Part shown: piece by piece, positions 1 through 7,607 of the stretch
How positions within the stretch are numbered: position 1 is the first letter of the stretch
Layout: the number at the start of each line of letters is the position of its first letter
NCBI GenBank assembly: GCA_029210915.1
Contig: JARGGJ010000001.1
Coordinates: 1 to 64,000 of the forward strand
Reading direction: 5' to 3'
Source: Patescibacteria group bacterium
GTDB lineage: Bacteria; Patescibacteriota; Patescibacteriia; 2-12-FULL-60-25
DNA length: 64,000 bases
Translations under genes and position numbers: made by a program
The notes under the pieces: generated by a model
Seen by the model: only the letters and a program-made list of their open reading frames with translations
Told to the model about the DNA's origin: nothing
The model's database searches: none

Positions 1-425
1 ACATTTTCTCCGGGTTTCTTTGCTTTAAACTTTTTCTTCATCGGCGTGTACCAGGGTTGCTTCTTTTGTGGTTTTCGAATGAGCCTCTTCTTTTTAAAAT
101 ACTTGTATATGGCTGTGGTTGAAACAATGATTCCCAACTCCTTTTCTAAATGAATCTTCATCTTCAAGGGACCATAGTTGTACTTCTTTTTGATATCCAA
201 AACTTCTGTTTCAACTTTTCCTTGAATTTTAGTTTCCGGATGACGTGATCTTGGTTTATATTCATTGGATGCATATCCATGATCTTTTTTGTACCACTTA
301 TAGTATGTCTTCTTTGAGATACCAAATATGGTACATATTTCTTGGACGGGTTTGCCGTATTTTTCTACTTGCAAATACCATCTGAAGCGAACCTCTTTGG
401 GTGCTGATATTGGGGAACCGGGCAT
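1..425 (-). CDS. Transposase, N-terminal part (cut by window edge)
   Basis: Reading the minus strand from the ATG at 425 gives about 141 open residues running off the left edge. The start reads MPGSPISAPKEVRFRWYLQV, followed by a helix-turn-helix-like segment (EICTIFGISKKTYYKWY) and a basic linker with a second HTH-like stretch (STTAIYKYFKKKRLI). This is the usual N-terminal DNA-binding half of IS3/IS481-type transposases; the DDE catalytic core would lie outside the window, so the family is not certain. The start codon sits about 10 bp inside an 8-bp inverted repeat that probably marks the end of the element. No frameshift is visible in the part present. Confidence 0.75.
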   Translation of the reverse strand, partial: MPGSPISAPKEVRFRWYLQVEKYGKPVQEICTIFGISKKTYYKWYKKDHGYASNEYKPRSRHPETKIQGKVETEVLDIKKKYNYGPLKMKIHLEKELGIIVSTTAIYKYFKKKRLIRKPQKKQPWYTPMKKKFKAKKPGEN

Positions 426-434
426 AATTGGCTT

Positions 435-487
435 AGTTAACCTTAGTTACCCTTAGATGCCTAGATAGTTACCCTTAGAGGTTAACT
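435..487. repeat. Probable IS end: inverted and direct repeats
   Basis: AGTTAACC at 435-442 is inverted as GGTTAACT at 480-487, and between them the 14-mer TAGTTACCCTTAGA occurs twice directly (444-457 and 466-479). Lying just upstream of the transposase start, this is the likely terminal region and transposase-binding site of the element; the exact end and target duplication cannot be fixed without the other end. Confidence 0.5.
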
Positions 488-570
488 GTACATACTCTTG
501 ACGAAAAGTAGAATTTATGAAACCATGGAACAACCAAACAATTTAATCGATCCTTCAAAATGAGGTAAAG

Positions 571-1335
571 ATGAATTCCGCGGTTGAAGTTGCAGAAAAG
601 CTTGGTATTCGCCCTTCTTGGAAAATCCACGCCCTGCCCGAAAAAGAATGTCTCGTACGCGAAATGCCCTCGTATCCATCAATCAGATTTGGCAAATATC
701 GCAACAATCGCATTTCGATTACAACACCCAACACTCTATATTGTGATCCGCGCACCAAAGAACTAAGAACTATTGATGAAAAAGATTTGGAGTGGTACGA
801 ATCACATTCCAAAACACCGCTTCCGGATGCGGACTTTCCCTATCATCAAATGGCTTTCACCAAAATCATTTTGGAACTAAGCGACGCCGAAATGACAATC
901 GCGGATTTTCTTCAGGGGCGAGTCGATCTTCAGGTCGGTTTGCACAGAGATGTGCGTACCATGATCATGAGAAACAAACTCAAAATCTATGTTTTAGATC
1001 ATGATGCACCGCCTAGCAATGGAAGAAGATTTTACAAAGATTTTCTCCTGGAACCCCTAACACGGCTTTGGCGAACTAATTACGTATCAAGCAAGGTCCC
1101 TGAATTTACGCCAAACGGACAAATACGAAGGCTCTATGGCGGAATTGGATCACCACAAAAACTTACCGGTCTTTTCTTTGGGCAAATGGCACCCAATGGC
1201 CAAGCCGGCGGTTGGATTTGTTTCATTCGCATCGAAACCTTTGAACAGCTTTACCTCACATGGCTCGACGACATGACAGGCCCCGTGTTCCGCCGTTTCA
1301 TCGAACACTGCGGCCTCCGCATCCACCAGCCATAA
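571..1335 (+). CDS. Hypothetical protein, 254 aa, orphan single-gene unit
   Basis: I do not recognise this protein. It is predicted soluble, with no signal peptide or membrane segment, mixed alpha/beta composition and many aromatic residues toward the C-terminus. ATG 571 is preceded by an AGGTAAAG ribosome site. A TTGACG box lies at 498-503 just outside the IS end, but no good -10 box is visible, so the promoter is uncertain. The gene is followed within 10 bp by an intrinsic terminator. This layout (own ribosome site, own terminator, no operon partners) recurs in the other lineage-specific genes of the window. The neighbouring IS may mean the locus is recently rearranged. Confidence 0.7.
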   Translation: MNSAVEVAEKLGIRPSWKIHALPEKECLVREMPSYPSIRFGKYRNNRISITTPNTLYCDPRTKELRTIDEKDLEWYESHSKTPLPDADFPYHQMAFTKIILELSDAEMTIADFLQGRVDLQVGLHRDVRTMIMRNKLKIYVLDHDAPPSNGRRFYKDFLLEPLTRLWRTNYVSSKVPEFTPNGQIRRLYGGIGSPQKLTGLFFGQMAPNGQAGGWICFIRIETFEQLYLTWLDDMTGPVFRRFIEHCGLRIHQP

Positions 1336-1342
1336 ACTAAAC

Positions 1343-1367
1343 ACACCTCTCGCAGGTGTTTTTTTAT
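1343..1367 (+). terminator. Intrinsic terminator after the 571 gene
   Basis: ACACCT/AGGTGT stem with a 5-nt loop followed by a run of T. Confidence 0.8.
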
Positions 1368-1464
1368 TTCTTTATAACTCTTGATTTTTTCTACAACATC
1401 CGCTAACCTATACCTCACATTCACGTTGTACTTTGTACAATGAATTATGTACGCATCAACATAA

Positions 1465-1549
1465 GGGCGAGTGGTGAAATTGGTATACACGCCAGCCTTA
1501 GGAGCTGGTGGAGCAATCCGTGAGGGTTCGAGTCCCTCCTCGCCCACCA
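1465..1549 (+). tRNA. tRNA-Leu(UAG), CCA encoded
   Basis: The 85-nt cloverleaf has acceptor GGGCGAG/CTCGCCC with discriminator A and an encoded CCA, anticodon stem CCAGC/GCTGG with loop CTTAGGA (anticodon TAG), a long leucine-type variable arm, and T-loop GGTTCGAGTCC. It reads CUN codons. Confidence 0.95.
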
Positions 1550-1627
1550 CTCCCCGTCGTCCGATTATATCGGACTATGGGGAGTGCCCCTCGTAGCTTC
1601 AGCGAAGTGGATTAGCGAAGTGGGGCA
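1549..1627. repeat. Cluster of hairpins 3' of tRNA-Leu
   Basis: ACTCCCC/GGGGAGT (1549-1585) encloses TCCGAT/ATCGGA (1560-1574). It is followed by TGCCCC/GGGGCA (1585-1627), enclosing two copies of AGCGAAGTGG. The structure overlaps the encoded CCA end and sits before the terminator, so it may form part of the tRNA 3' trailer. Confidence 0.55.
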
Positions 1628-1633
1628 ATAGCC

Positions 1634-1657
1634 AAAAAAGACCTTCCGGTCTTTTTT
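1634..1657 (+). terminator. Terminator after tRNA-Leu
   Basis: AAAAAAGACC-TTCC-GGTCTTTTTT, a perfect stem with T run, about 85 bp after the tRNA. Confidence 0.85.
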
Positions 1658-1662
1658 ATCAT

Positions 1663-1716
1663 GCATTATGCATTATGCGTTGTTCATCTTTATCTTTTAT
1701 CCTTAATCCTTTATCG
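1663..1716. repeat. Reiterated short words (GCATTAT; CTTTATCC/CTTAATCC)
   Basis: Two low-complexity word families, GCATTATGCATTATGC and TTTATCCTTAATCCTTTATC. The second reappears inside the reading frame of the peptidase gene at 47.5 kb. Confidence 0.5.
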
Positions 1717-1781
1717 GAAGTTCATATATAAACGACTTGACCCTTAAGCAATCTTATGACAATCTTTTTCCGGAGGTAAAA

Positions 1782-2300
1782 ATGTCCGCTTTAATCGCTG
1801 ATTCATCTCCCTTTGTTTATTCTCCAAAAGCCACTGAAAGAATCCTCGGAACATTCCTCGCTCGTTTGCAACAACGCTTACAACCTCAATTCGATCTTCC
1901 ATTAAAAAGATTTTATTGCGGCAACAACAGCATGGATTTCAGCCCGGCCAAACGCCCCAACTGGAATCCCGAAGCCGAACTCTATTTGCCTGATCCATAT
2001 TTCTACGTTGCTACTGTCGCACCGCGTAACGACACATTCTCTTCGTGGCTTTACATCAGACTCTTCGAACCTTGGCTATTGGAAGATGAAAATCAAAACA
2101 TGATCTTCTCGATCCACCCCGGATTCTATGGTGAAAGATACGGTCGCAAAGAAATCAATTGCCAAATTCTTGATCCGCAAATCATGGATATCGCACGGCA
2201 AGAATTGGAATGGTATGCCGAAAAAACCGATGCCACTCAAATCAACTGCTCCGGCCTGCCCGGCGCAAAAAACCACTTCAGAAGCTGCTTCTGTCTCTAA
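1782..2300 (+). CDS. Hypothetical protein, 172 aa
   Basis: Not recognised. ATG 1782 is chosen because CCGGAGGT lies 5 bp upstream; the longer frame starting at TTG 1737 would use a TTGACC box (1737-1742), more likely part of the promoter. The protein (MSALIADSSPFVYSPKATER...) is soluble-looking, rich in Pro, Tyr and Phe, and ends in a short Cys-containing tail (RSCFCL). A terminator begins on the base after the stop codon. It is another single-gene unit with no functional clue from its neighbours. Confidence 0.7.
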   Translation: MSALIADSSPFVYSPKATERILGTFLARLQQRLQPQFDLPLKRFYCGNNSMDFSPAKRPNWNPEAELYLPDPYFYVATVAPRNDTFSSWLYIRLFEPWLLEDENQNMIFSIHPGFYGERYGRKEINCQILDPQIMDIARQELEWYAEKTDATQINCSGLPGAKNHFRSCFCL

Positions 2301-2328
2301 AACCTCCTCAACAAGAGGTTTTTTTTTA
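2301..2328 (+). terminator. Terminator of the 1782 gene
   Basis: AACCTC/GAGGTT stem plus T8, starting directly after the TAA. Confidence 0.85.
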
Positions 2329-2429
2329 TTAATTCAAACTTGAAGACTAAAAAAGTTACTTATATAGATTGACATATTTCAAAAAACATGTTTATATCTA
2401 ATACCGTTCATTCACAAAAGGAGATGACA

Positions 2430-3587
2430 ATGAAAGAGCACCCCTCTTCGATTCTTGAAGGTTATCTAATCACTTGGGAAAAAACCTGCGAGTTGTATAA
2501 CGTAAAATCAAAGATTGAAATTGCTTGTGGTGCCATTCCTCGCTGCCCAATCACAGGCCCGGTTGCTCATTGGCGATCATTGCGAACTGGTTTATTAGAC
2601 AATTCAAAGGAGCATTTCATCGATAACAAATATCAAGGAGATGAAAACCATCAAAAATTATTTGGTCCTATTTCATTGACACCTTACATCATTGCTGAGT
2701 GGTCTCGTTCCTCGCGCAGAGTCTTTGCGCTTGATCGGACCTTACAGGACCTTCTCGCTTGCACTTCGCTTGAACATATGTGCTGGGGTGATGTTTCTTG
2801 GCCCTTCGAGTCATTCGTTGTTGAATTGGCAAACCCCCTTGAAGTATCCGGCGAATTATATGACGCGATCATTGTTTCACGTAGTCGTGCTGAAATGAAT
2901 CGCCAAAGAAGTGAGTTCCTTTTATTTACGATTCTAAGCCGAAAGTTCCGCTCTGTCCGACCTATCCAGGTAAAGGACCGTAAACTCTTTGCGAGGGATC
3001 TTAAACGAAAAGACATAGATACCTATCTTAAACGGATGGGAAGTGCCTCTGCCTTTCTTCAGAAAATCCCCTTCAAGGGTTTCACATTGCGTGTTCCGGA
3101 CATTCGCCATGAATCGGTATCAACCATGGTCAAGTCCTTGCTAGATAAACAAAACCTGCCCGGATATTCCGCAGAGCATGCTTCTGATACGTTATACGAT
3201 ACGGCTGCTCATATCGTTATCGGCCTTTGCCTCTACCTTACGACCCTCACACCAAAGGATCGGGAACGCGTCGTTCAGAGAGATCCACCACCACAGCGAA
3301 AAGGCATTCCGGATTCCAAGGCGATCTTTCTAGAGAGCGACGTGATGCATGTGAAATCCATTCACATGATCTCGAACGAAGAGCAGAAGCTGTTCCGTGA
3401 AGTTGCAACCAAGGGTGAGCAAGCGGATATTCGCGCGCACTTCCGTCGCGGGCATTGGCGCAGAGCTCCGGGTTCGGGGAATGATCCGGATGCCCCGAAG
3501 ATTGTGCATGTACGACCGTGCCTGGTCCGCAAGGACCGGTTACTTGCTGGCATGATCCCGGGCGGTGCTACATCCAAGGTACAATAG
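2430..3587 (+). CDS. Hypothetical protein, 385 aa, with C-terminal RRGHWRR motif
   Basis: ATG 2430 (MKEHPSSILEG) follows AAAGGAG with correct spacing; the longer frame from 2388 would begin inside the promoter (TTGACA near 2370, TATATC 18 bp further). The protein is soluble and alpha-rich. Its C-terminal 50 residues contain FRRGHWRRAPGSG followed by a basic VHVRPCLVRKDR stretch. This RGHWR signature resembles the tail of some plasmid and phage hypothetical proteins, which is recollection and gives no function. Arg codon use near the 3' end (CGC, CGG) is more GC-rich than in the flanking genes, so transfer is possible. Confidence 0.7.
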   Translation: MKEHPSSILEGYLITWEKTCELYNVKSKIEIACGAIPRCPITGPVAHWRSLRTGLLDNSKEHFIDNKYQGDENHQKLFGPISLTPYIIAEWSRSSRRVFALDRTLQDLLACTSLEHMCWGDVSWPFESFVVELANPLEVSGELYDAIIVSRSRAEMNRQRSEFLLFTILSRKFRSVRPIQVKDRKLFARDLKRKDIDTYLKRMGSASAFLQKIPFKGFTLRVPDIRHESVSTMVKSLLDKQNLPGYSAEHASDTLYDTAAHIVIGLCLYLTTLTPKDRERVVQRDPPPQRKGIPDSKAIFLESDVMHVKSIHMISNEEQKLFREVATKGEQADIRAHFRRGHWRRAPGSGNDPDAPKIVHVRPCLVRKDRLLAGMIPGGATSKVQ

Positions 3588-3600
3588 ACACTCACTTAAG

Positions 3601-3624
3601 CAGCAAAAAATGCTGTTTTTTTTT
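3601..3624 (+). terminator. Terminator of the 2430 gene
   Basis: CAGCA-AAAAA-TGCTG followed by T9. Confidence 0.85.
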
Positions 3625-3639
3625 ATTCTTTAACTTAAG

Positions 3640-3648
3640 TGGTATCAT
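3640..3648 (+). promoter_or_regulatory. Extended -10 promoter, leaderless start
   Basis: TGG-TATCAT ends 9 bp before the ATG at 3658, so the transcript should begin 2-3 nt before the start codon. There is no ribosome-binding site. Confidence 0.55.
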
Positions 3649-3657
3649 TTCAGCATT

Positions 3658-5079
3658 ATGAAATTCATCAGCATCCAACATGCCTGCATCCACAATTTAA
3701 AAGATGTATCTGTAAAAATACCATTAAACAAACTAGTAGCCGTTGTCGGCCCCAGCGGAAGCGGTAAAACTTCACTTATTTATGATGTTTTATACAAGGC
3801 TTCAGAGGGAAACAAAGTTGATTGCAGTATTTCAAAAATTCCAAAAACACTCGCCATTGGTCAAAAAGTCACCGTCCCAAAAAACATCAAACTAAGCCTG
3901 GGTGAATATAACCTGCAGTTATTGGACAAAACCATCAAACAATTAAAAAAAGACAACCTGCTAATCGTCGACGAATCATGCGCCGGGCTAGGCATCGAAG
4001 AAAGCCAAGTTGTGTTAAGAAAACTTAAACAACTAATCAAAAAAGGCATATCTGTAATCGCAATCGAACACTCTAAAGAGATAATAACCGGCGCCGATCA
4101 TATAATCGAGTTTGGTCCTAAATCCGGAAAATACGGAGGCGAAATTACTTTCGAAGGAAGTTTAAACCAATTCAAGAAATCAAAAAGCATTACGGCCGAT
4201 TATATCTTTAGCGACAAAGCGTCAAACATCGATTACAAACGAGAGCCGAGTGCAAAAGCTAAATCCATGCAGAAAAAATCCGTAACCTTGCAAGGTATCA
4301 ATAAAAACAACTTCAAAAATTTCACGCTCAAATTCCCATTGGGATCTTTAGTTTGCATCACAGGTAAAACAGGATCCGGCAAGACAACTCTTTTAAATAC
4401 TACATATTCATCTTTATATAAAGGGCGAGATGCATGGAAAATCCGCGATGAATTCGGAACGGCTAAAAAAATAATCGGCAAAGAAAACATCCGCAGATCT
4501 TACATGGTGGAACAAACTCCAATCGGTGATCATCCAACCAGCCGGCCGGTAACTTACTTAAGTATCTGGGATAATATCAGAGACATCTACACAAATCTTC
4601 CATCAGCAAAAAAATTGCGACTAAAAAAATCCGACTTCATAGTCACTAAACAAATTTTAGATGGTGATGGTGAGTTTTCGTCAAAAATTTTATCAGTAAA
4701 ATTTAAAGGTAAAAACATTAACGATCTTTTGGGATCAACCATAGAGGAATCTTTAGATATTTTTTCCGACTCGGCATTAATTAAAAGAAAACTCGGCTTT
4801 CTGCAAGAAGTTGGTTTGGGTTATCTAACCTTAGGCCAAAAATCCGATTCTTTAAGCGGGGGTGAAGCACAAAGAGTAAGATTGGCCAAAGTACTCTCCA
4901 AAAAATTAAGTGACAGATGCATTTACATTTTAGATACGCCCACCAAAGGTTTGCATCTTAGCAATCTGCCAACTCTAATTACCGTCCTGCAAAAAATTAT
5001 TGATAAAAACAACACTGTTTTAGTCGCTTCCAACAAAACCGAGGTAATCAATAACTCAGACTTCGTAATTAATTTATAA
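3658..5079 (+). CDS. Miniature UvrA-like double ABC ATPase, 473 aa
   Basis: Homology to UvrA is clear in the second half (VEQTPIGDHPTSRPVTY, LSGGEAQRVRLAKVL, YILDTPTKGLH), but the protein is half the usual ~940 residues. The UvrB-binding and insertion domains of NBD1 are gone, and the Cys4 zinc finger expected near residue 335 is replaced by a short cysteine-free linker. NBD1 keeps Walker A (31-39), Walker B (D105, E106) and switch His138, but its signature is unrecognisable. NBD2 keeps Walker A (236-243) and signature (399-406) but has Thr427 in place of the catalytic Glu and Asn459 in place of the switch His. Only the composite site made by NBD1 with the NBD2 signature should hydrolyse ATP. 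DNA repair is therefore unlikely; UvrA-like resistance ATPases are the nearest known precedent. The downstream ABC exporter may be a partner. Confidence 0.85.
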   Translation: MKFISIQHACIHNLKDVSVKIPLNKLVAVVGPSGSGKTSLIYDVLYKASEGNKVDCSISKIPKTLAIGQKVTVPKNIKLSLGEYNLQLLDKTIKQLKKDNLLIVDESCAGLGIEESQVVLRKLKQLIKKGISVIAIEHSKEIITGADHIIEFGPKSGKYGGEITFEGSLNQFKKSKSITADYIFSDKASNIDYKREPSAKAKSMQKKSVTLQGINKNNFKNFTLKFPLGSLVCITGKTGSGKTTLLNTTYSSLYKGRDAWKIRDEFGTAKKIIGKENIRRSYMVEQTPIGDHPTSRPVTYLSIWDNIRDIYTNLPSAKKLRLKKSDFIVTKQILDGDGEFSSKILSVKFKGKNINDLLGSTIEESLDIFSDSALIKRKLGFLQEVGLGYLTLGQKSDSLSGGEAQRVRLAKVLSKKLSDRCIYILDTPTKGLHLSNLPTLITVLQKIIDKNNTVLVASNKTEVINNSDFVINL

Positions 5080-5126
5080 AATCTTTTTCTCGACTTAGAA
5101 CATTCGGCGTTAAACGAGTTAGTTTG

Positions 5127-5135
5127 TGATATAAT
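5127..5135 (+). promoter_or_regulatory. Extended -10 promoter, leaderless start
   Basis: TGA-TATAAT with only 6 bp to the ATG at 5142, which places +1 on or next to the A of the start codon. Confidence 0.6.
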
Positions 5136-5141
5136 AATGTT

Positions 5142-6950
5142 ATGAATCCAAAAAACGGATCCGAAATAGAAATAAATTTTTCTACCAAAGAAAAACTTAG
5201 TGCTTACACTCGTTTTTTAAAAATTATTTGGCAATACAATAAAGGTCTTGCTGTTTTTCGTGTTGCGATCATTGTATTTGGAGCCTTTCTACAACCTCTC
5301 GAAGTCTATTTCTTCTCACTTTTTATCGCGGCTATTGCAGAAGGAAAAACAGACACGGCTTTAACTTTACTGATCGTGGTCATAGCCTCATACGGAACAC
5401 GTCGATTGGTCAGTGAACTTCTTTGGTCGCAGGCCGATGACTGGTTCATGAAAGTTGCCACGGCAGCCACACAACAAAAAATATGGGAAAGCATAGCCCG
5501 CTTAAAACCCGAAGCACTTAACGAGCCCGAAGTACGCCGCAGCCTGGATTTTGTCCGCGAGGATTTATGGCGTTTAAACAGATTAACCGGCAATTCCGAA
5601 TGGTTTTTAAGATCCAACTTAAAATTTATAGCCGCTATTGGCTTGGCAATAATCGCGCCATGGTGGATAAGCTTAATTGTACTTATAGATGCCGCCTTGC
5701 AAGCTATCAACTTAAGATCCGAATCCAAAAACGATATCTGGACAGCCACGTGGAATACTTTGGATGGGCGCCGTATAGAATACACTCGCTATGTATTCTT
5801 AGATATCCAAAGTTACTTACAACTAAGGTTATTGGGCGGAGAAAAAACTTTTTTGAGCAAGTTTATCACCGCTAATAAAAAAATTATCTCTCGCTTTCGT
5901 AAAGTTGCCTTTAAAAGCATTCGCAATCGAGTCTTTCTTACAATTTTTCACGTTGGAGCATACTCGATTGTTATAATCATCATGGGTCAAAAAGCTCTGG
6001 CGAATCCCCAAGACTTAGCGATTTTATATATTGCTTTAAATTTATTTGGGCTCATGGGTGAGGCTTTAAATGGAATATCAGGGTCATTAACCAGCGTATG
6101 GACCGATATGCAAATCTTGGCATACATAAATCGGTTAATGAACAAAACCCCCGAAAAAACTTCCGGTCGCCCCATACCAACAGAAAAATTGTTTGTCGAA
6201 TTTAAAAATGTAAGCTTTAAATATCCCGAAAGTAAAAATTTCGCTTTAAAAAATGTTAACCTCACAATATCCGAGGGCGAGCATTTAGCAATCGTTGGCG
6301 AAAATGGTGCGGGTAAAACTACATTTTTGCGATTGCTCTCGGGTTTGGATAAACCAACTTCCGGCGTTATCCTCGTTAACAATCACCCCCTCGATGATTA
6401 CACACCCTCCAAATGGCGTTCCGCTTTTCATCTAATGTTGCAAGATGCCATTTTGTATCAAGATTTTGTTAAAGATAATATTTATTATGGTACAAACTCA
6501 AGCAAAGATACGGATATTCCATACAAAAACGCTCTGCATATCGCAGGGTCCGAAATCGTTATCGATTCATTGCCCCAAAAAGATAAAACATTTCTTGGCA
6601 GTTGGGCATCTCCACCGGGAATCATCCCCCACCAAGTATCCGGAGGCCAAACTCAACGCCTGCTTATTAGCAGAACATTATTACACGGCGGTCGCATCAT
6701 TGGTTTTGATGAACCAACCTCTGCCATGGATGCAAATGCCGAAATGAGCTTTTTTGAACGCATGCTCAAAGCATCAGGTTCTCGCGGACTCATCTTCATC
6801 TCTCACAGATTCTCCACGGTTCGCCGGGCAGAAAGAATCTTGCTCTTCGATAAAGGCAAACTCGCAGATGAGGGCACTCACGAAGAATTAATATCGCGCA
6901 AAGGCAAATACGCCGAGCTCTACAACGAACAAGCCAAGTGGTACAACTAG
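5142..6950 (+). CDS. ABC exporter (fused membrane and ATPase domains)
   Basis: The 602 residues follow the type IV exporter plan: about six membrane helices in residues 30-310, then a nucleotide-binding domain with Walker A GENGAGKTT, signature VSGGQTQR, Walker B IIGFDEPTSAMD and switch ISHRFSTV. It would act as a homodimer or heterodimer pumping lipids, peptides or drugs out of the cell; the substrate cannot be read from sequence. It has no ribosome site, matching the leaderless promoter just upstream. It is 62 bp after the miniature UvrA-like gene, and a joint role in resistance is an inference from proximity only. Confidence 0.9.
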   Translation: MNPKNGSEIEINFSTKEKLSAYTRFLKIIWQYNKGLAVFRVAIIVFGAFLQPLEVYFFSLFIAAIAEGKTDTALTLLIVVIASYGTRRLVSELLWSQADDWFMKVATAATQQKIWESIARLKPEALNEPEVRRSLDFVREDLWRLNRLTGNSEWFLRSNLKFIAAIGLAIIAPWWISLIVLIDAALQAINLRSESKNDIWTATWNTLDGRRIEYTRYVFLDIQSYLQLRLLGGEKTFLSKFITANKKIISRFRKVAFKSIRNRVFLTIFHVGAYSIVIIIMGQKALANPQDLAILYIALNLFGLMGEALNGISGSLTSVWTDMQILAYINRLMNKTPEKTSGRPIPTEKLFVEFKNVSFKYPESKNFALKNVNLTISEGEHLAIVGENGAGKTTFLRLLSGLDKPTSGVILVNNHPLDDYTPSKWRSAFHLMLQDAILYQDFVKDNIYYGTNSSKDTDIPYKNALHIAGSEIVIDSLPQKDKTFLGSWASPPGIIPHQVSGGQTQRLLISRTLLHGGRIIGFDEPTSAMDANAEMSFFERMLKASGSRGLIFISHRFSTVRRAERILLFDKGKLADEGTHEELISRKGKYAELYNEQAKWYN

Positions 6951-6951
6951 A

Positions 6952-7003
6952 GAATAACAAATTGCAAATAGCAAATGGCAAGAGTTAATTAAAAAATTAC
7001 TCT
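6952..7003. repeat. Family A repeat (AAATAGCAAATGGCAAGAG) forming a hairpin
   Basis: Iterated CAAATAGCAAATGGCAAGAG is followed by a hairpin CAAGAG-TTAATT...AATT-ACTCTTG whose right arm runs into TTGACA. It probably terminates the ABC exporter transcript while supplying the -35 box of the next gene. Confidence 0.6.
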
Positions 7004-7064
7004 TGACACTTTTTTGGAAAAGTATAAATATAATTGCGTACTTTCAACAAAAAGGAGTATACAA

Positions 7065-7511
7065 ATGCCCAACCTTTTTTACATTCCTATTTATCCGGTC
7101 GGCGAAGGAACAAAACAAAATACCTTTGGTATTCTCTATGGGCCATTCGATGATCCCGTTTCCATGAAACAAGATATGCGCGAAAGATTTCGCTCTGCAA
7201 GCGACACCGCTTTTCTCATCATCAACGGCTGCGTATCAATCATGGAGCCCAACCCCAAAGAAATGCCGGCTTCAAAAAAACGCAACCCCGGAAACAATCA
7301 ACATTACATCGGTTCAAATGGCAAAATGGTTTGTCGTGACTGTGGCGAAGAAACTAGTCTTGCGCACATTCCTTTTCCGGTAGACGTTTCAGGGTGGCGC
7401 ACCGATAGACCGGGATGCAATACATGCGGCTATCAAGAAATGCGCTACTGTCCCAACTGCGAACGTCGCCCAACCTACCGCGATCTGCCCGGATACAAAG
7501 AATGCAAATAA
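7065..7511 (+). CDS. Hypothetical zinc-ribbon protein, 148 aa
   Basis: ATG 7065 is placed by AAAGGAG eight bases upstream; the longer frame from 7014 starts within the promoter (TTGACA about 7003). The N-terminal half is a small alpha/beta domain of unknown kind. The C-terminal half holds CRDCGEE, CNTCGYQ and YCPNCERR, giving three CxxC pairs, enough for one zinc ribbon plus a further pair. Such proteins often bind nucleic acid or proteins, but nothing here fixes the role. A terminator follows the stop codon at once. Confidence 0.75.
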   Translation: MPNLFYIPIYPVGEGTKQNTFGILYGPFDDPVSMKQDMRERFRSASDTAFLIINGCVSIMEPNPKEMPASKKRNPGNNQHYIGSNGKMVCRDCGEETSLAHIPFPVDVSGWRTDRPGCNTCGYQEMRYCPNCERRPTYRDLPGYKECK

Positions 7512-7538
7512 CCACTCAAACTAATGGAGTGGTTTTTT
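7511..7538 (+). terminator. Terminator of the zinc-ribbon gene
   Basis: ACCACTC/GAGTGGT stem and T6. Confidence 0.85.
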
Positions 7539-7544
7539 AATATA

Positions 7545-7573
7545 AAAATCGAAGCAGTTACAGCTCCGATTTT
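7545..7573 (-). terminator. Terminator of efp
   Basis: AATCGGAGC/GCTTCGATT stem, with a G-T wobble that pairs only in the minus-strand RNA, followed by TTTATA. Confidence 0.65.
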
Positions 7574-7607
7574 ACTTATAAAATTTTACCTCTCTTGCTA
7601 TTTGCAA

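Noticed and set aside
2388-2429. Upstream start at 2388 for the 385-residue orphan
   Set aside because: That ATG lies on the -10 region of a TTGACA promoter, while ATG 2430 has an ideal AGGAG site.
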